64,000 bases of DNA from Planctomycetaceae bacterium (GTDB lineage: Bacteria; Planctomycetota; Planctomycetia; Planctomycetales; Planctomycetaceae), in assembly GCA_900299185.1 (NCBI GenBank), contig OMIV01000068.1, positions 1-64,000 on the forward strand, given 5' to 3'. This document shows, one piece after another, positions 1-8,559 of this stretch; the stretch's first letter is position 1, and each line of letters starts with the position of its first letter. The translations under genes and the position numbers were made by a program. The notes under the pieces were generated by a model, which did not search any database, was not told where the DNA came from, and saw nothing but the letters and a program-made list of their open reading frames with translations.

Positions 1-8
1 ACCCCCGA

Positions 9-33
9 CCCCTCTCCCCATAGGGGCGAGGGG
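9..33. repeat. C/G-rich palindrome (terminator-like)
   Basis: Two arms of 11 bases (9-19 and 23-33, 10 of 11 paired) are separated by ATA and followed by AGTTTT. It could be the end hairpin of a gene left of the window or a dispersed palindromic repeat; the truncated context does not let me decide. Confidence 0.45.
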
Positions 34-115
34 AGTTTTGGGTCGGATCGCAATTGGACGACTTGCTCGACAGTTTGAAAACCCAACTCAACGTCTTCAT
101 GAGGAGATCTGTTTG

Positions 116-3100
116 ATGCGCTCGATGATGATGGCTTTGGTGGTGTTGCTGTTGTTGGTTGTGAAGCCTGCGTCGGCTCAGTCGCTTGATAAGCAGAAGC
201 TGCTTGAGGCTCAGACGTTTTGGGATAACCGCGATTGGGATTGGTACAAGGAGCACATCCCCTTCTTCGAGTGCCCCGATCCCGACATCACGACGACTTA
301 CTACTACCGCTGGGAGTTGCTCACGAAGCATCTCACGTATGGCTCGCCCAACAGCGGGTACTCGTTCACGGAGTTCATCGACCGGCCATTTTGGTCGGGG
401 GCTTATGGAGCCATTAGCTGCCCGGCGGGGCATCAGCTTTATGAGGCTCGGTGGCTGCGTAAGCCGACGATCGCGCGAGACTATTTGAAGTATTGGTTCC
501 GCACTCCGGGGGCTCAGCCGAGGAATTATTCGACATGGCTCGCGGACAGCGCGGTCGCCGTGCAGAGCGTGCATCCCGATGACGCGCTGCTCGTAGATCT
601 GCTGCCGGACTTGATCGCCAATTACGAAGGTTGGGAGAAGCGGCACTTCGTTCCGGAAGTCGGGCTCTTCTGGCAAACCGGTCATGACGACTGCAGGGAG
701 TTCAACATCAACTCGCGGCAAACGAAGGACATCTTGCGAGGTGCTCCGAGCTACCGGCCGTCGTTCAATGCCTACATGTGGGCCGATGCGATCGCGATTG
801 CGAAGGTCGCTCGACTCGCGGGCAAAGAGGACATCGCGAAACGCTTTGACGAGAAGGCATCGTCGATCAAAGCGAAGATGCTCGCGCTGTTGTGGGACGA
901 GAAGCGGCAATTTTTCTTCCCCGTCTTCAAGAACGACGAAGAGCGCGACGGGCACAAGATCAAGGCGTTGACTCGGACTTACGAGAGCGGCCAGTTCGCA
1001 GGCGATTCGCATGGTCGCGAGCTGATCGGCTACGTCCCGTGGCAGTTCAACATGATCGACCGAGACAAGGGTTATGAGGCCGCATGGTCGAAGCTGATGC
1101 AGCGCGACGGCTTTTATTCGGACTTCGGCCCGTCGACCGTCGAACGCAACGATCCGATGTTCTTGCTGAAGAATTCGTGCTGTTGGTGGAGCGGGCAGTC
1201 ATGGCCTTACGCGACGACGCAGACGCTCAAGGCGATGGGGAATTTGTTACAGCGCGAGCAGCTCAATGACGGCTCGAAAGTGGCCAGTAGCCGAACTCGT
1301 GAGAGTTCGGAGGTGCCTCATGCGACGCTCGTCGGAAGTCTTACGACTTCCGCTACATCGGATGCTGCCGTCAAAGCAGCGGTCGCGAAGAGCTTGCCGT
1401 TTCTCGAAAAAGACGGCGTCGCTTGGATGAACGATCGAGGTTGCATGTCATGCCATCACATCCCGTTCCTCGTCTGGTCACATCGAGCGGCTCAAAAGCA
1501 CGGGCTCGCGGTCGACGACAAAAAGCTCGGCGAGTGGGAGCAGTGGTGTCAGAAAGATTCCCTCGCGCATCGCAATCTCTATCGCTTGCAGACGTATGAA
1601 CTGGGGCGAGGCGACGCGACGAAGCTGCCTCAAGAAGTGAAAAACAAGCTTAAGCCGCTCATCGAAAAGCCGTTCAAGACCGAAGCCGAGTTCCTCGCGC
1701 AGCTCAAGCCGTTGCTCACAGAAGAGGAACTCAAGGCGCATCAAGCGGTGATCACGAAGACGGCCGAGCGAGTGCTCAATCAACCCGATCGCAGCGGCGG
1801 CGGATTGGATGTCGTCGCGCAGTTGCTACTTGCCGGGCACGGCAGTGAGAGTGCCTTATCGAAGCCCGAGTTCCGCGATGGCACGGTCGATCTGATGAAT
1901 CAATTACAGCGGCCGAACGGCTCATGGATGCCGGGAAATCAGTTCTTATCGATGCGCCGTTGGTCTGAGTCCGTTGCCGATCAGATTTCAACGATGTGGG
2001 CTGCGCTCGCACTGGCTGCCTATGAGCCTGATGCCGCGAAACGATCAGCGGTCGTCGAGAAAGCGATTGCGTTTCAACGTCAGCAACTCGTGCCGCCCAG
2101 TAACAACGAGTGGCTGGCAACTCGGCTGCTGTTTGAGAAGCAGTTCGGTTCAATGGATGAGGTAACAAAACTGACACAGCAATTGCTCGCGGCGCAGAAG
2201 CCCGACGGCGGTTGGTCTTGGGAGAACGATCGACCGAGCGACGCTTACACAACCGGCATCGCGATCTACGCCTTAGCGAAGGTCGGCGGAGATCACGCTG
2301 AAGTCTTCGCGAACGCGCGCGGCTTCTTGTTGAGTCAGCAAGCTGCCGACGGTTCATGGCCGACGCGAGCGATGAATTTCTCGAAGCAGCAAGACCCCGA
2401 AAAGCTGAAGGCACGCGACGAGATCTATCACTATTGGGCAACCGCATGGGCTGCGATCGGTCTGCTGGAGACGCTCGACAAAGCCCATGCGAATGAAGCT
2501 CAAGCGGCGGCTAATAAACCGGTCGTCACGCAGGCCGACTATCTGAAGTTGTTGCAGATCTATGCGAAGTCGCATCGCAAGAATGGAAAGCCCTATCTCG
2601 CCGAGGCGCTGCATCCCGACACCGGCTCGTTCGAGGGACATGACGGCTACAACCACTCCGAGCATTACTTTCATTCGGGCTTCTGCGATCTCGTGATCAG
2701 CGGGCTTGTTGGGCTGACGACGCGCGAGGACGAGACGCTCGAAGTACACCCGCTCGCTCCGGCGGATTGGGATTACTTCGCGCTCGACGATGTGCCGTAT
2801 CGCGAGCATCGAATCAGCATCTTCTGGGACAAGACCGGCGAGCGCTACAAGCACGGTGCCGGTTTGCGCGTGCTGGTCGATGGCAAAGAAGTGGCAAAGT
2901 CGGAGAAGCTCGCGCGGTTGGTGGTGAAGCAAGGCGTTTCGTTGCCGTCGAGAAAGGGCGTGCGTGATCCGCGCGTTGCCGACATCAATTACGCCGTGAA
3001 CAACGATGGCGACTACTACCCGCGCATCGCTGTGAGTCACACCGGCCCGAGGTCATCGCCCTCGAAGCTGATCGACGGCAACGATTGGTATCACCGCGAT

Positions 3101-3922
3101 CCACCGAATCGTTGGACGACGGAAGGTTCGAAGACCGACACCGATTGGCTCGAACTGGATCTCGGCATGCCCCGCCGCGTGCATACGGCGAAGCTCTTTT
3201 TCCTCGACGACGAGAAGGTCATCGTCGCGCCGACTGAGTTCACGCTCGAAGTGTGGCGCGATCAGAAGTGGCAGCCGCTGCCGAATCAACAGCGAACGCC
3301 GGCTCAACCGATTGGTCATCGTCCGAACGTCGTGAAGTTCGCTCCTCAAGACATCAGCAAGCTGCGAGTCGTCTTCACTCACGGAGCCAACGGCCGCACT
3401 GGCTTAACCGAGCTCGAACTGTGGGGCGACGCCGAGCGTCCCATCGTTCCGGCTCCAGCACCGAAGGGTAATTTGGCTTACAGAAGCCCGGCGAAGCAGG
3501 ATGGCTTCCCGAAGGTCAGCGCGTCGCACACGTCGCGCTACGACAAGGTCGAAATGGTCAACGACGGTCGCATCGTCTACGGCCCGACGCCGCACAATCG
3601 TTGGACGAGCTACGAGTCTAAGTCGCCGACCGACTGGCTCGAAGTGGACTTCGGCGAGCCCCAAGAAATCGGTCGAGTCGACCTGCACTTCTACGACGAC
3701 CGAGGCGGCGTGCAATCTCCGACGTCCTACGTCATCGAGCATTGGACCGGCTCTGAATGGAAGAAGGTCTCGAATGCGAAGTCGTCTCCCGAAACTCCAA
3801 CCGGCGGCGTCAACAACACCGTGCGTTTCGACCGCGTCACAGCATCAAAGGTCCGAGCCGTCTTTACTCACAAAGGCAACTCCCGCAGCGGCCTGACCGA
3901 GATCGAAGTGTGGAAGGAGTAG
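116..3922 (+). CDS. Secreted MGH1-like glycoside hydrolase with an internal squalene-cyclase-like/CXXCH domain and two discoidin-like domains
   Basis: Exported protein of 1268 residues. ATG 116 is chosen because GAGGAG lies about 10 bases upstream and a signal peptide ending ASA follows. Residues ~25-378 read as an (alpha/alpha)6 glycosidase (CCWWSGQSWPYATTQTL from 355). That fold resumes only at ~803 (VVTQADYLKLL, then NHSEHYFHSGF at 846). Between them is an alpha-toroid region with repeated KPDGGW/QAADGSW motifs, as in squalene-cyclase/prenyltransferase folds, opened by CMSCHH at 443-448, a possible c-type haem site. Residues ~950-1109 and ~1117-1268 are two F5/8C (discoidin)-like modules, each ending in a TGLTE/SGLTE motif, likely for sugar binding. 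Polysaccharide degradation outside the cytoplasm is inferred; the substrate is unknown. Palindromes at 1291-1352 lie in frame in the left linker. Confidence 0.8.
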   Translation: MRSMMMALVVLLLLVVKPASAQSLDKQKLLEAQTFWDNRDWDWYKEHIPFFECPDPDITTTYYYRWELLTKHLTYGSPNSGYSFTEFIDRPFWSGAYGAISCPAGHQLYEARWLRKPTIARDYLKYWFRTPGAQPRNYSTWLADSAVAVQSVHPDDALLVDLLPDLIANYEGWEKRHFVPEVGLFWQTGHDDCREFNINSRQTKDILRGAPSYRPSFNAYMWADAIAIAKVARLAGKEDIAKRFDEKASSIKAKMLALLWDEKRQFFFPVFKNDEERDGHKIKALTRTYESGQFAGDSHGRELIGYVPWQFNMIDRDKGYEAAWSKLMQRDGFYSDFGPSTVERNDPMFLLKNSCCWWSGQSWPYATTQTLKAMGNLLQREQLNDGSKVASSRTRESSEVPHATLVGSLTTSATSDAAVKAAVAKSLPFLEKDGVAWMNDRGCMSCHHIPFLVWSHRAAQKHGLAVDDKKLGEWEQWCQKDSLAHRNLYRLQTYELGRGDATKLPQEVKNKLKPLIEKPFKTEAEFLAQLKPLLTEEELKAHQAVITKTAERVLNQPDRSGGGLDVVAQLLLAGHGSESALSKPEFRDGTVDLMNQLQRPNGSWMPGNQFLSMRRWSESVADQISTMWAALALAAYEPDAAKRSAVVEKAIAFQRQQLVPPSNNEWLATRLLFEKQFGSMDEVTKLTQQLLAAQKPDGGWSWENDRPSDAYTTGIAIYALAKVGGDHAEVFANARGFLLSQQAADGSWPTRAMNFSKQQDPEKLKARDEIYHYWATAWAAIGLLETLDKAHANEAQAAANKPVVTQADYLKLLQIYAKSHRKNGKPYLAEALHPDTGSFEGHDGYNHSEHYFHSGFCDLVISGLVGLTTREDETLEVHPLAPADWDYFALDDVPYREHRISIFWDKTGERYKHGAGLRVLVDGKEVAKSEKLARLVVKQGVSLPSRKGVRDPRVADINYAVNNDGDYYPRIAVSHTGPRSSPSKLIDGNDWYHRDPPNRWTTEGSKTDTDWLELDLGMPRRVHTAKLFFLDDEKVIVAPTEFTLEVWRDQKWQPLPNQQRTPAQPIGHRPNVVKFAPQDISKLRVVFTHGANGRTGLTELELWGDAERPIVPAPAPKGNLAYRSPAKQDGFPKVSASHTSRYDKVEMVNDGRIVYGPTPHNRWTSYESKSPTDWLEVDFGEPQEIGRVDLHFYDDRGGVQSPTSYVIEHWTGSEWKKVSNAKSSPETPTGGVNNTVRFDRVTASKVRAVFTHKGNSRSGLTEIEVWKE
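1291..1352. repeat. Pair of REP-like palindromes translated within the coding region
   Basis: Two perfect 8-bp hairpins with 4-base loops sit 22 bases apart: 1291-1298 pairs with 1303-1310, and 1333-1340 pairs with 1345-1352. They encode a Ser/Thr-rich linker (about residues 392-413) just before the internal squalene-cyclase-like domain. Paired short hairpins of this form are typical of intergenic REP elements, so their presence inside an open frame is odd. Confidence 0.6.
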
Positions 3923-3933
3923 AGAAGACCGCG

Positions 3934-4770
3934 ATGCTGATACCTGAACCTCCACCAATCGAGCCGCTGCCGTATCCCGAGTTGTGGATATTAGAACGCC
4001 CAATCGAAGAGGCTTCGGAGATTTATTTGGATTGGATACTTCATCCGGATGACTTCACGGCAACGGGATACTCACTTCGATGGAGCGCTCCGGTGATTGG
4101 TGGGACCGTCCAGCAACTCGCACAAACATTATGGAAACTATGGCGTCGCGGCGACGTAGTTCTGTCGACTGGTTACGGCACTGCGAAAGTAGTCTCAAAT
4201 CCAAATGGTATTGACCAAGTTGAAGATTGGTTTGCTCCCGACTCGCAAATGCGGCTGAGCTATTCAATCAGTCCCAGAGGCATCGAGCGTTGGGAACGTC
4301 ATGCGATGCCTGATTGGGACCGCTACCTCAGTCACTGGGACGAGATTGAGAGCGATAATCGGCAAGTCATTGGCGAAACCGTTTGGAGCAATACGGCGAC
4401 GAGCGAAATGTGGGCTCGTCGCTGTCTTCAGAATTACGTCGATTATCGCACGGCCCATTACGCAGTAGCACATTGGGAGAATGCTTACATCGAGCGATTC
4501 GCACCCTACATCCCGATCCCCGGTAAGATTCTTCCGGAAGGAATTCGCGTCACCGTTCCCGTAATGAATTATGGAAGCGGGCGAGAGCGCGAAGTCTGGC
4601 CGCCACCGTGTTTTCAATACGTCGATTCCGAGGCTGAGTGGAAGAGAAGTGAAGACCACTGGAAAGAGCGAGTTGATCTAGCACGCTGGTATTCCAACGG
4701 CACGATGTATCATCCCGACCGACCGTCGATCGACGAAGAGCCCGATTCAAATTGCTGTGCTCTCAACTGA
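3934..4770 (+). CDS. Hypothetical protein with a winged-helix-like segment
   Basis: A 278-residue soluble protein without signal peptide, beginning 11 bases after the preceding stop. ATG 3934 is chosen because upstream codons overlap the previous gene. The middle (YSISPRGIERWERHAMPDWDRY) resembles the hairpin end of a winged-helix-like family of unknown function in which a (L/I)(T/S)P.G...WE motif is followed by PDW.RY. The C-terminal half is rich in Trp and Tyr. I cannot assign a function. GC and third-base use look lower than in the gene before it. Confidence 0.6.
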   Translation: MLIPEPPPIEPLPYPELWILERPIEEASEIYLDWILHPDDFTATGYSLRWSAPVIGGTVQQLAQTLWKLWRRGDVVLSTGYGTAKVVSNPNGIDQVEDWFAPDSQMRLSYSISPRGIERWERHAMPDWDRYLSHWDEIESDNRQVIGETVWSNTATSEMWARRCLQNYVDYRTAHYAVAHWENAYIERFAPYIPIPGKILPEGIRVTVPVMNYGSGREREVWPPPCFQYVDSEAEWKRSEDHWKERVDLARWYSNGTMYHPDRPSIDEEPDSNCCALN

Positions 4771-4953
4771 CTCTGATCGCGCGGAAAAGCTCATCCTGAA
4801 ACATCTACATGGGATGAACCATCGCGATGAGTTCAGTCACCACTTAGTGATTTCTCGCTCGACGCGATGGCTGGGGTTCGGTTTGGGGATGACTAGATGG
4901 AGACAATTGGCACCAGGCCGTTTGAGTTGTTGCAGAACTCTCATGAGTTCCGG

Positions 4954-6336
4954 CTAGGCATCCGTGAAGGGGCCGGCTTGGAGAGCGGCAAGGGCTTCTC
5001 GGACTTTTTGGCCACTTAGCGATGCGACTTCGGTTTTGCTTTCGAGTGACAGCGCGGCTGCAAGACCCGCGGCTTCTCCCATCGCCATTGCGGTGACGGT
5101 GACTCGCGTGGAAGCGTGGGCTCCGCGAGTGGCAGAGTGGCAACGGCCGGCGACCAAGAGGTTCTCGATCTTCTGTGGTAGCAGCGAGCGGTAAGGAATG
5201 TCGTAAGGCTCGGGCTGCACCTTCTGAGGATTGAAGTCGTTCGCGCTGCCGATCGTGGTCTTGTTGGGATGCAGATCGAGATACCAACAGCCGGTCGCGA
5301 TGGCATCATCGAAGCGGCGACTTTGCATCAGATCTTCTTCGCTCAAGACATGCTGACCGATGATGCGACGGGACTCGCGCACTCCGATCCACGGATAAGC
5401 CTCGATGAAGTACGAGTCTGCGAACGCTGGGACGTCTTTCTTCCAGGCTCGAAACATCGCATGGGCGTCGGCTCGACCTTGAGCTTCCGCGCGGCTGAGG
5501 TCTGCGGCGTCCGTGGGATTGGCAGGGACTCGCACGCCATGCACGTAGATCTCTTCTTTGCCGAACATGAACATGACGCCGGGGCCGTAGTAGTACGGCA
5601 GCTCGCCTCGCTTTTGAGCGGCTTCCAAGGCGGCTCGACAGAGCCCACCGATGCCCGGTCCGCCTTTCACGTTGCCGATCCGAAAGTGCAACGTCAGCGG
5701 TTGGACTTCTGCATTCTGCTCGAACGGAGCACCGGCCCACGCGGCTACATCGGCATCGCCGGAACAGTCAATGACGACCTTGGGTTCAATGGTTACGAGG
5801 CCATCCTTATTGGCGATCGTGACCGACCTAATTCGCGAGCCGCTGGTCTGAGCGTCGCAGACAAACGAGTTGAAGAGCACATTCAAGTTGGCTTTTTGTT
5901 CTTGAAACGTGCGATCGAGTAGTAGCTTGAATTCGAAGGTATTGGGGATGGTTGGATTGTGCTTGGACACCGTCTTGGCATCGGGTGCGCAGACTCCTGA
6001 CTTGGAGAGCAGTTCCAGAGCGATGCCTCGCACGACGATGCGATGATCGCGGATGTTGGCGATGCCATCGAAGTACGGCAGGCCAACGCTGGTGATGATG
6101 CCACCTGCAAACGGAGCTTTCTCAACGAGCAAGACTTTGGCTCCTCGTCGGGCTGCTGCGATGGCTGCGGCACTTCCGGCGCACCCTCCACCGCAGACCA
6201 GCACGTCGGTCGGCAGAGTTCGTCGAGACCGTGGTGCGGCAGTATCGGCTGCGAGGCTCGGTGTAACTCCTGTTGCAGCGGCGACTGTCGCAGTGGCTTG
6301 AATGAAGGAACGTCGCGATTGCAGTGAGTCAGTCAT
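4954..6336 (-). CDS. Tat-exported FAD-dependent oxidoreductase (FAD_oxidored family)
   Basis: 460 residues. The N-terminus carries a twin-arginine signal (SRRSFIQATATVAAATG). A dinucleotide-binding motif follows (VLVCGGGCAGSAAAIAAARRGAKVLLVEK, near residue 45), then FAGGIITSVGLPYFDG, and VIDCSGDADVAAWAGAPFE in the middle. The C-terminus has NLLVAGRCHSATRGAHASTRV, typical of the FAD-closing segment of the PF12831 family. It is probably a periplasmic flavoprotein acting on an unknown, perhaps sugar-derived, substrate. It is transcribed away from the DUF309 gene by a 297-base spacer that holds a MITE-like element. Confidence 0.88.
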   Translation of the reverse strand: MTDSLQSRRSFIQATATVAAATGVTPSLAADTAAPRSRRTLPTDVLVCGGGCAGSAAAIAAARRGAKVLLVEKAPFAGGIITSVGLPYFDGIANIRDHRIVVRGIALELLSKSGVCAPDAKTVSKHNPTIPNTFEFKLLLDRTFQEQKANLNVLFNSFVCDAQTSGSRIRSVTIANKDGLVTIEPKVVIDCSGDADVAAWAGAPFEQNAEVQPLTLHFRIGNVKGGPGIGGLCRAALEAAQKRGELPYYYGPGVMFMFGKEEIYVHGVRVPANPTDAADLSRAEAQGRADAHAMFRAWKKDVPAFADSYFIEAYPWIGVRESRRIIGQHVLSEEDLMQSRRFDDAIATGCWYLDLHPNKTTIGSANDFNPQKVQPEPYDIPYRSLLPQKIENLLVAGRCHSATRGAHASTRVTVTAMAMGEAAGLAAALSLESKTEVASLSGQKVREALAALQAGPFTDA

Positions 6337-6415
6337 TGTTCGCTATCGGAAGAGAGCCGCAGATGCGGGGGACTTCGGCCGTGTAACGGTAAGTGCCCGT
6401 TCGGGAACTCCGCGC

Positions 6416-6626
6416 CTTGGAGTGCTCCGGCTGCGACGGAGCCCTTAACTCTGCGGCGCAACGCTCTCTTGATGATACGACTTCAGCGTGTCGATAGAGC
6501 GTCGATTGAGAATTGATGCGCGATGAGACAGCACGCTCGAAGCCAAGATTGACGGCGGAGCCAAACGACTGGCTGAGGTCTCGCGCCGCTGACTTAAGGG
6601 CTCTGTCGCAGCCAGAGCACTCCAGG
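6416..6626. repeat. MITE-like element with 33-base terminal inverted repeats
   Basis: Arms 6416-6448 and 6594-6626 are inverse complements with three mismatches in 33 positions. Partial complementarity continues about 12 bases further inward (GCGGCGC against GCGCCGC). The interior has no coding potential that I can see. The element fills most of the spacer between the FAD oxidoreductase start and the DUF309 gene stop. I see no clear target-site duplication. Confidence 0.65.
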
Positions 6627-6633
6627 GTGATAA

Positions 6634-7224
6634 TTATTCCAGCGGCACCTGCACGGGCTCGATGACGAACGGGAAGATCTTCACGGGATCGCCCGCCTTC
6701 AGCTCTTCCTTGTAAGGCAATTGAGCGGCGCGGTCGGCAGCGAATTGCAGGTGCGTTAACCGCAGGCCGCAGAACACGTCGTCGCCCCATTCGGCGGCGA
6801 TATCAGCGAAGACTTCGCCTGCCGAAGCCGCATGCCGTCGCACACCGTGAATGCTGCGTTCGCGGACCTTCACTCCGGCTGCTGCCAACTTCACCAGGCC
6901 CTTCAGGAATCGGCTGACGAGCGACTCTGGTGGGCAAGCTCGCCACAACCGCTCCCACTCTTCGTGCGACTCCCAATAGTAGCCGTAGTTGAAGAGGTCG
7001 ATGGCGAGCAGGTAGTTGCGATTCTCGCCCCAACGCTCGGGAACGAGCGGCAGAGGCTGCTTGCCTTTGCGACCGTAACTATGCCCTTCGGGATGACGAA
7101 TCGGATGCGGCGTCGTCGTGCCGGGGATGTAGGTGTAAGGCGGCAAAGTGGCGTTCGATAGCAGTCGAATCGCCGCGTCTTTGGCAACGAGAACTTCACT
7201 CACTGGCAACTCAGATCTCCTCAT
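6634..7224 (-). CDS. DUF309 domain protein
   Basis: 196 residues from ATG 7224. The central block ([17 protein letters not shown] followed by a [13 protein letters not shown] helix) is the DUF309 signature, a small all-helical fold with conserved HE..W. The biochemical role of the family is not known to me. The start is uncertain: AGGAGA directly follows the ATG at 7224, so TTG at 7209 or GTG at 7203 could be the true start with that sequence as its ribosome site. Confidence 0.82.
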   Translation of the reverse strand: MRRSELPVSEVLVAKDAAIRLLSNATLPPYTYIPGTTTPHPIRHPEGHSYGRKGKQPLPLVPERWGENRNYLLAIDLFNYGYYWESHEEWERLWRACPPESLVSRFLKGLVKLAAAGVKVRERSIHGVRRHAASAGEVFADIAAEWGDDVFCGLRLTHLQFAADRAAQLPYKEELKAGDPVKIFPFVIEPVQVPLE

Positions 7225-7672
7225 GTAACACCGGCCTTATGTTCTGAGCGACCTCGCATAACGAGGCGCAGGACAAGAATCTCCGCCATCAAACCCGGCC
7301 TGACTTCGTCCGTCAAAAGCAATCACTAGTTCGCGACAAAAACACCGGTCGCGCTGGAGACTCGCAGGGAGTAGCCGCTAGAGCCGGCACACCTTCACAG
7401 CTTGCGAAGGGACATCCATTTCAGGATTCGTTCAATCGCCGTTGGGCGAGAACGGATCTGCTGTCGGCTCGTTGAGGGAAGGACAAAGGCATGATCGAAG
7501 GCGGGATGCCGCCGGACCTGTCAGGTCTAACGGCGGCGGCAAGATAGCCATCAAAAGCGAGTTGTTAAGACGAGTATTCGCCTTCTGAGAAGAATTGCCG
7601 GACATCGGGGCAGAGGCCCGTAGCAGCCGGACTCGACGAGTGAAATCCGGCTCGTCGGATGTCTGCGAGGAG
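7225..7672. other. Intergenic spacer with one long hairpin
   Basis: No gene seen. A hairpin at 7508-7537 (GCCGCCG paired with CGGCGGC, inner GACC/GGTC, TAA bulge) could end transcription of the minus-strand gene at 7673-8233, although no T-run follows it. The rest holds nothing I recognise. Confidence 0.5.
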
Positions 7673-8233
7673 TTACTTCGACTCGGCGTTTGGCTCGGAC
7701 TTCGGGGCATCTGCACCTTCGGCGGGAGCTGGTGCGGCTGGCTTCTTGTGCGGACCGGCGTGCGGAGTGTTCGACGCAACGATGACAATGCAGATCGCCA
7801 TTCCAACCATGCCGACCCACAGCATGGGCTTAACTTCGGCGTGTCCACCTTGAGTGCGAATCAGGATCAAGTTGGTGATGGCAGTAATGCAAACGGCGCC
7901 GCCGAAAACGATCGGCATGACGATGTCCGGTCGCGGCTTCATTCCTGTCGGAAAGCTGAACATTGCCAGCGTCAACGTGAGTGCTCTAAAGGCTCCTAAG
8001 CTGCCGCCGATGAAGCCCCACTTAACTCCAGCGCCGCTGAATTCGAACGGTGCTCCGGTCGCCTTCATGCCGATCGCGCCGCCGAGGATTGCCCAAATTA
8101 GATAGGCCACACCAATCAGCACATAGGGTTTGAAGGCGTTGCCACCTTCGGCAGTGCGAGCCAACCCGATTACCGGCCCGTACATACCCCAAAACAACGC
8201 AGTCAACGCAGCGAACAAGACGGGAAGTTTCAT
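7673..8233 (-). CDS. Half-size EamA-like membrane protein
   Basis: 186 residues with about five hydrophobic segments: ALTALFWGMYGPVIGLA, VLIGVAYLIWAILGG, a third near 75-100, a fourth at ~110-130 and a fifth at ~142-160. The tail is Ala/Pro/Lys-rich and probably cytoplasmic. The FWG.YGP motif and single-repeat length match a planctomycete/verrucomicrobial family related to one half of EamA drug/metabolite transporters. Substrate unknown. It is divergent from the DUF1501 gene at 8560. Confidence 0.7.
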   Translation of the reverse strand: MKLPVLFAALTALFWGMYGPVIGLARTAEGGNAFKPYVLIGVAYLIWAILGGAIGMKATGAPFEFSGAGVKWGFIGGSLGAFRALTLTLAMFSFPTGMKPRPDIVMPIVFGGAVCITAITNLILIRTQGGHAEVKPMLWVGMVGMAICIVIVASNTPHAGPHKKPAAPAPAEGADAPKSEPNAESK

Positions 8234-8559
8234 GAGTCCCTTTCTCGAGAGTCATTGGCGGGAGGAATTGGCATCGGGCCGTCGACAATGGCCGGAAACA
8301 ACCGGATGCGAGGGGCCGGATCGTAGGGGCGACTGCAACGATGAAAAGGCTGCTTCTGGAGTCTGCCGAGTTCGCTTCCTGTTGTGCGGTTGTCGTGAAA
8401 TGACGGCTTGAATTTGGCGATCGCTTGAATCTGGGCGTGTTGATGGGAGTCCGAGCTTCCGATAAGAACCAAAGCGACCTACCTCTTAATGCGATTGCTG
8501 CTTTCTGACTCGTCGCGAATCATCTTCTCCCGCCTTCTTCGTCCGCCTCGGAGCCTGCC
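8234..8559. promoter_or_regulatory. Divergent promoter region
   Basis: 326 bases between the start codons of a minus-strand membrane protein and a plus-strand DUF1501 gene, so promoters for both are expected here. I do not recognise specific -35/-10 or operator sequences. Confidence 0.35.

Noticed and set aside
1776-3040. Minus-strand open frames under the giant hydrolase gene
   Set aside because: Arg/Ser-rich translations without motifs, wholly inside a gene with clear domains.
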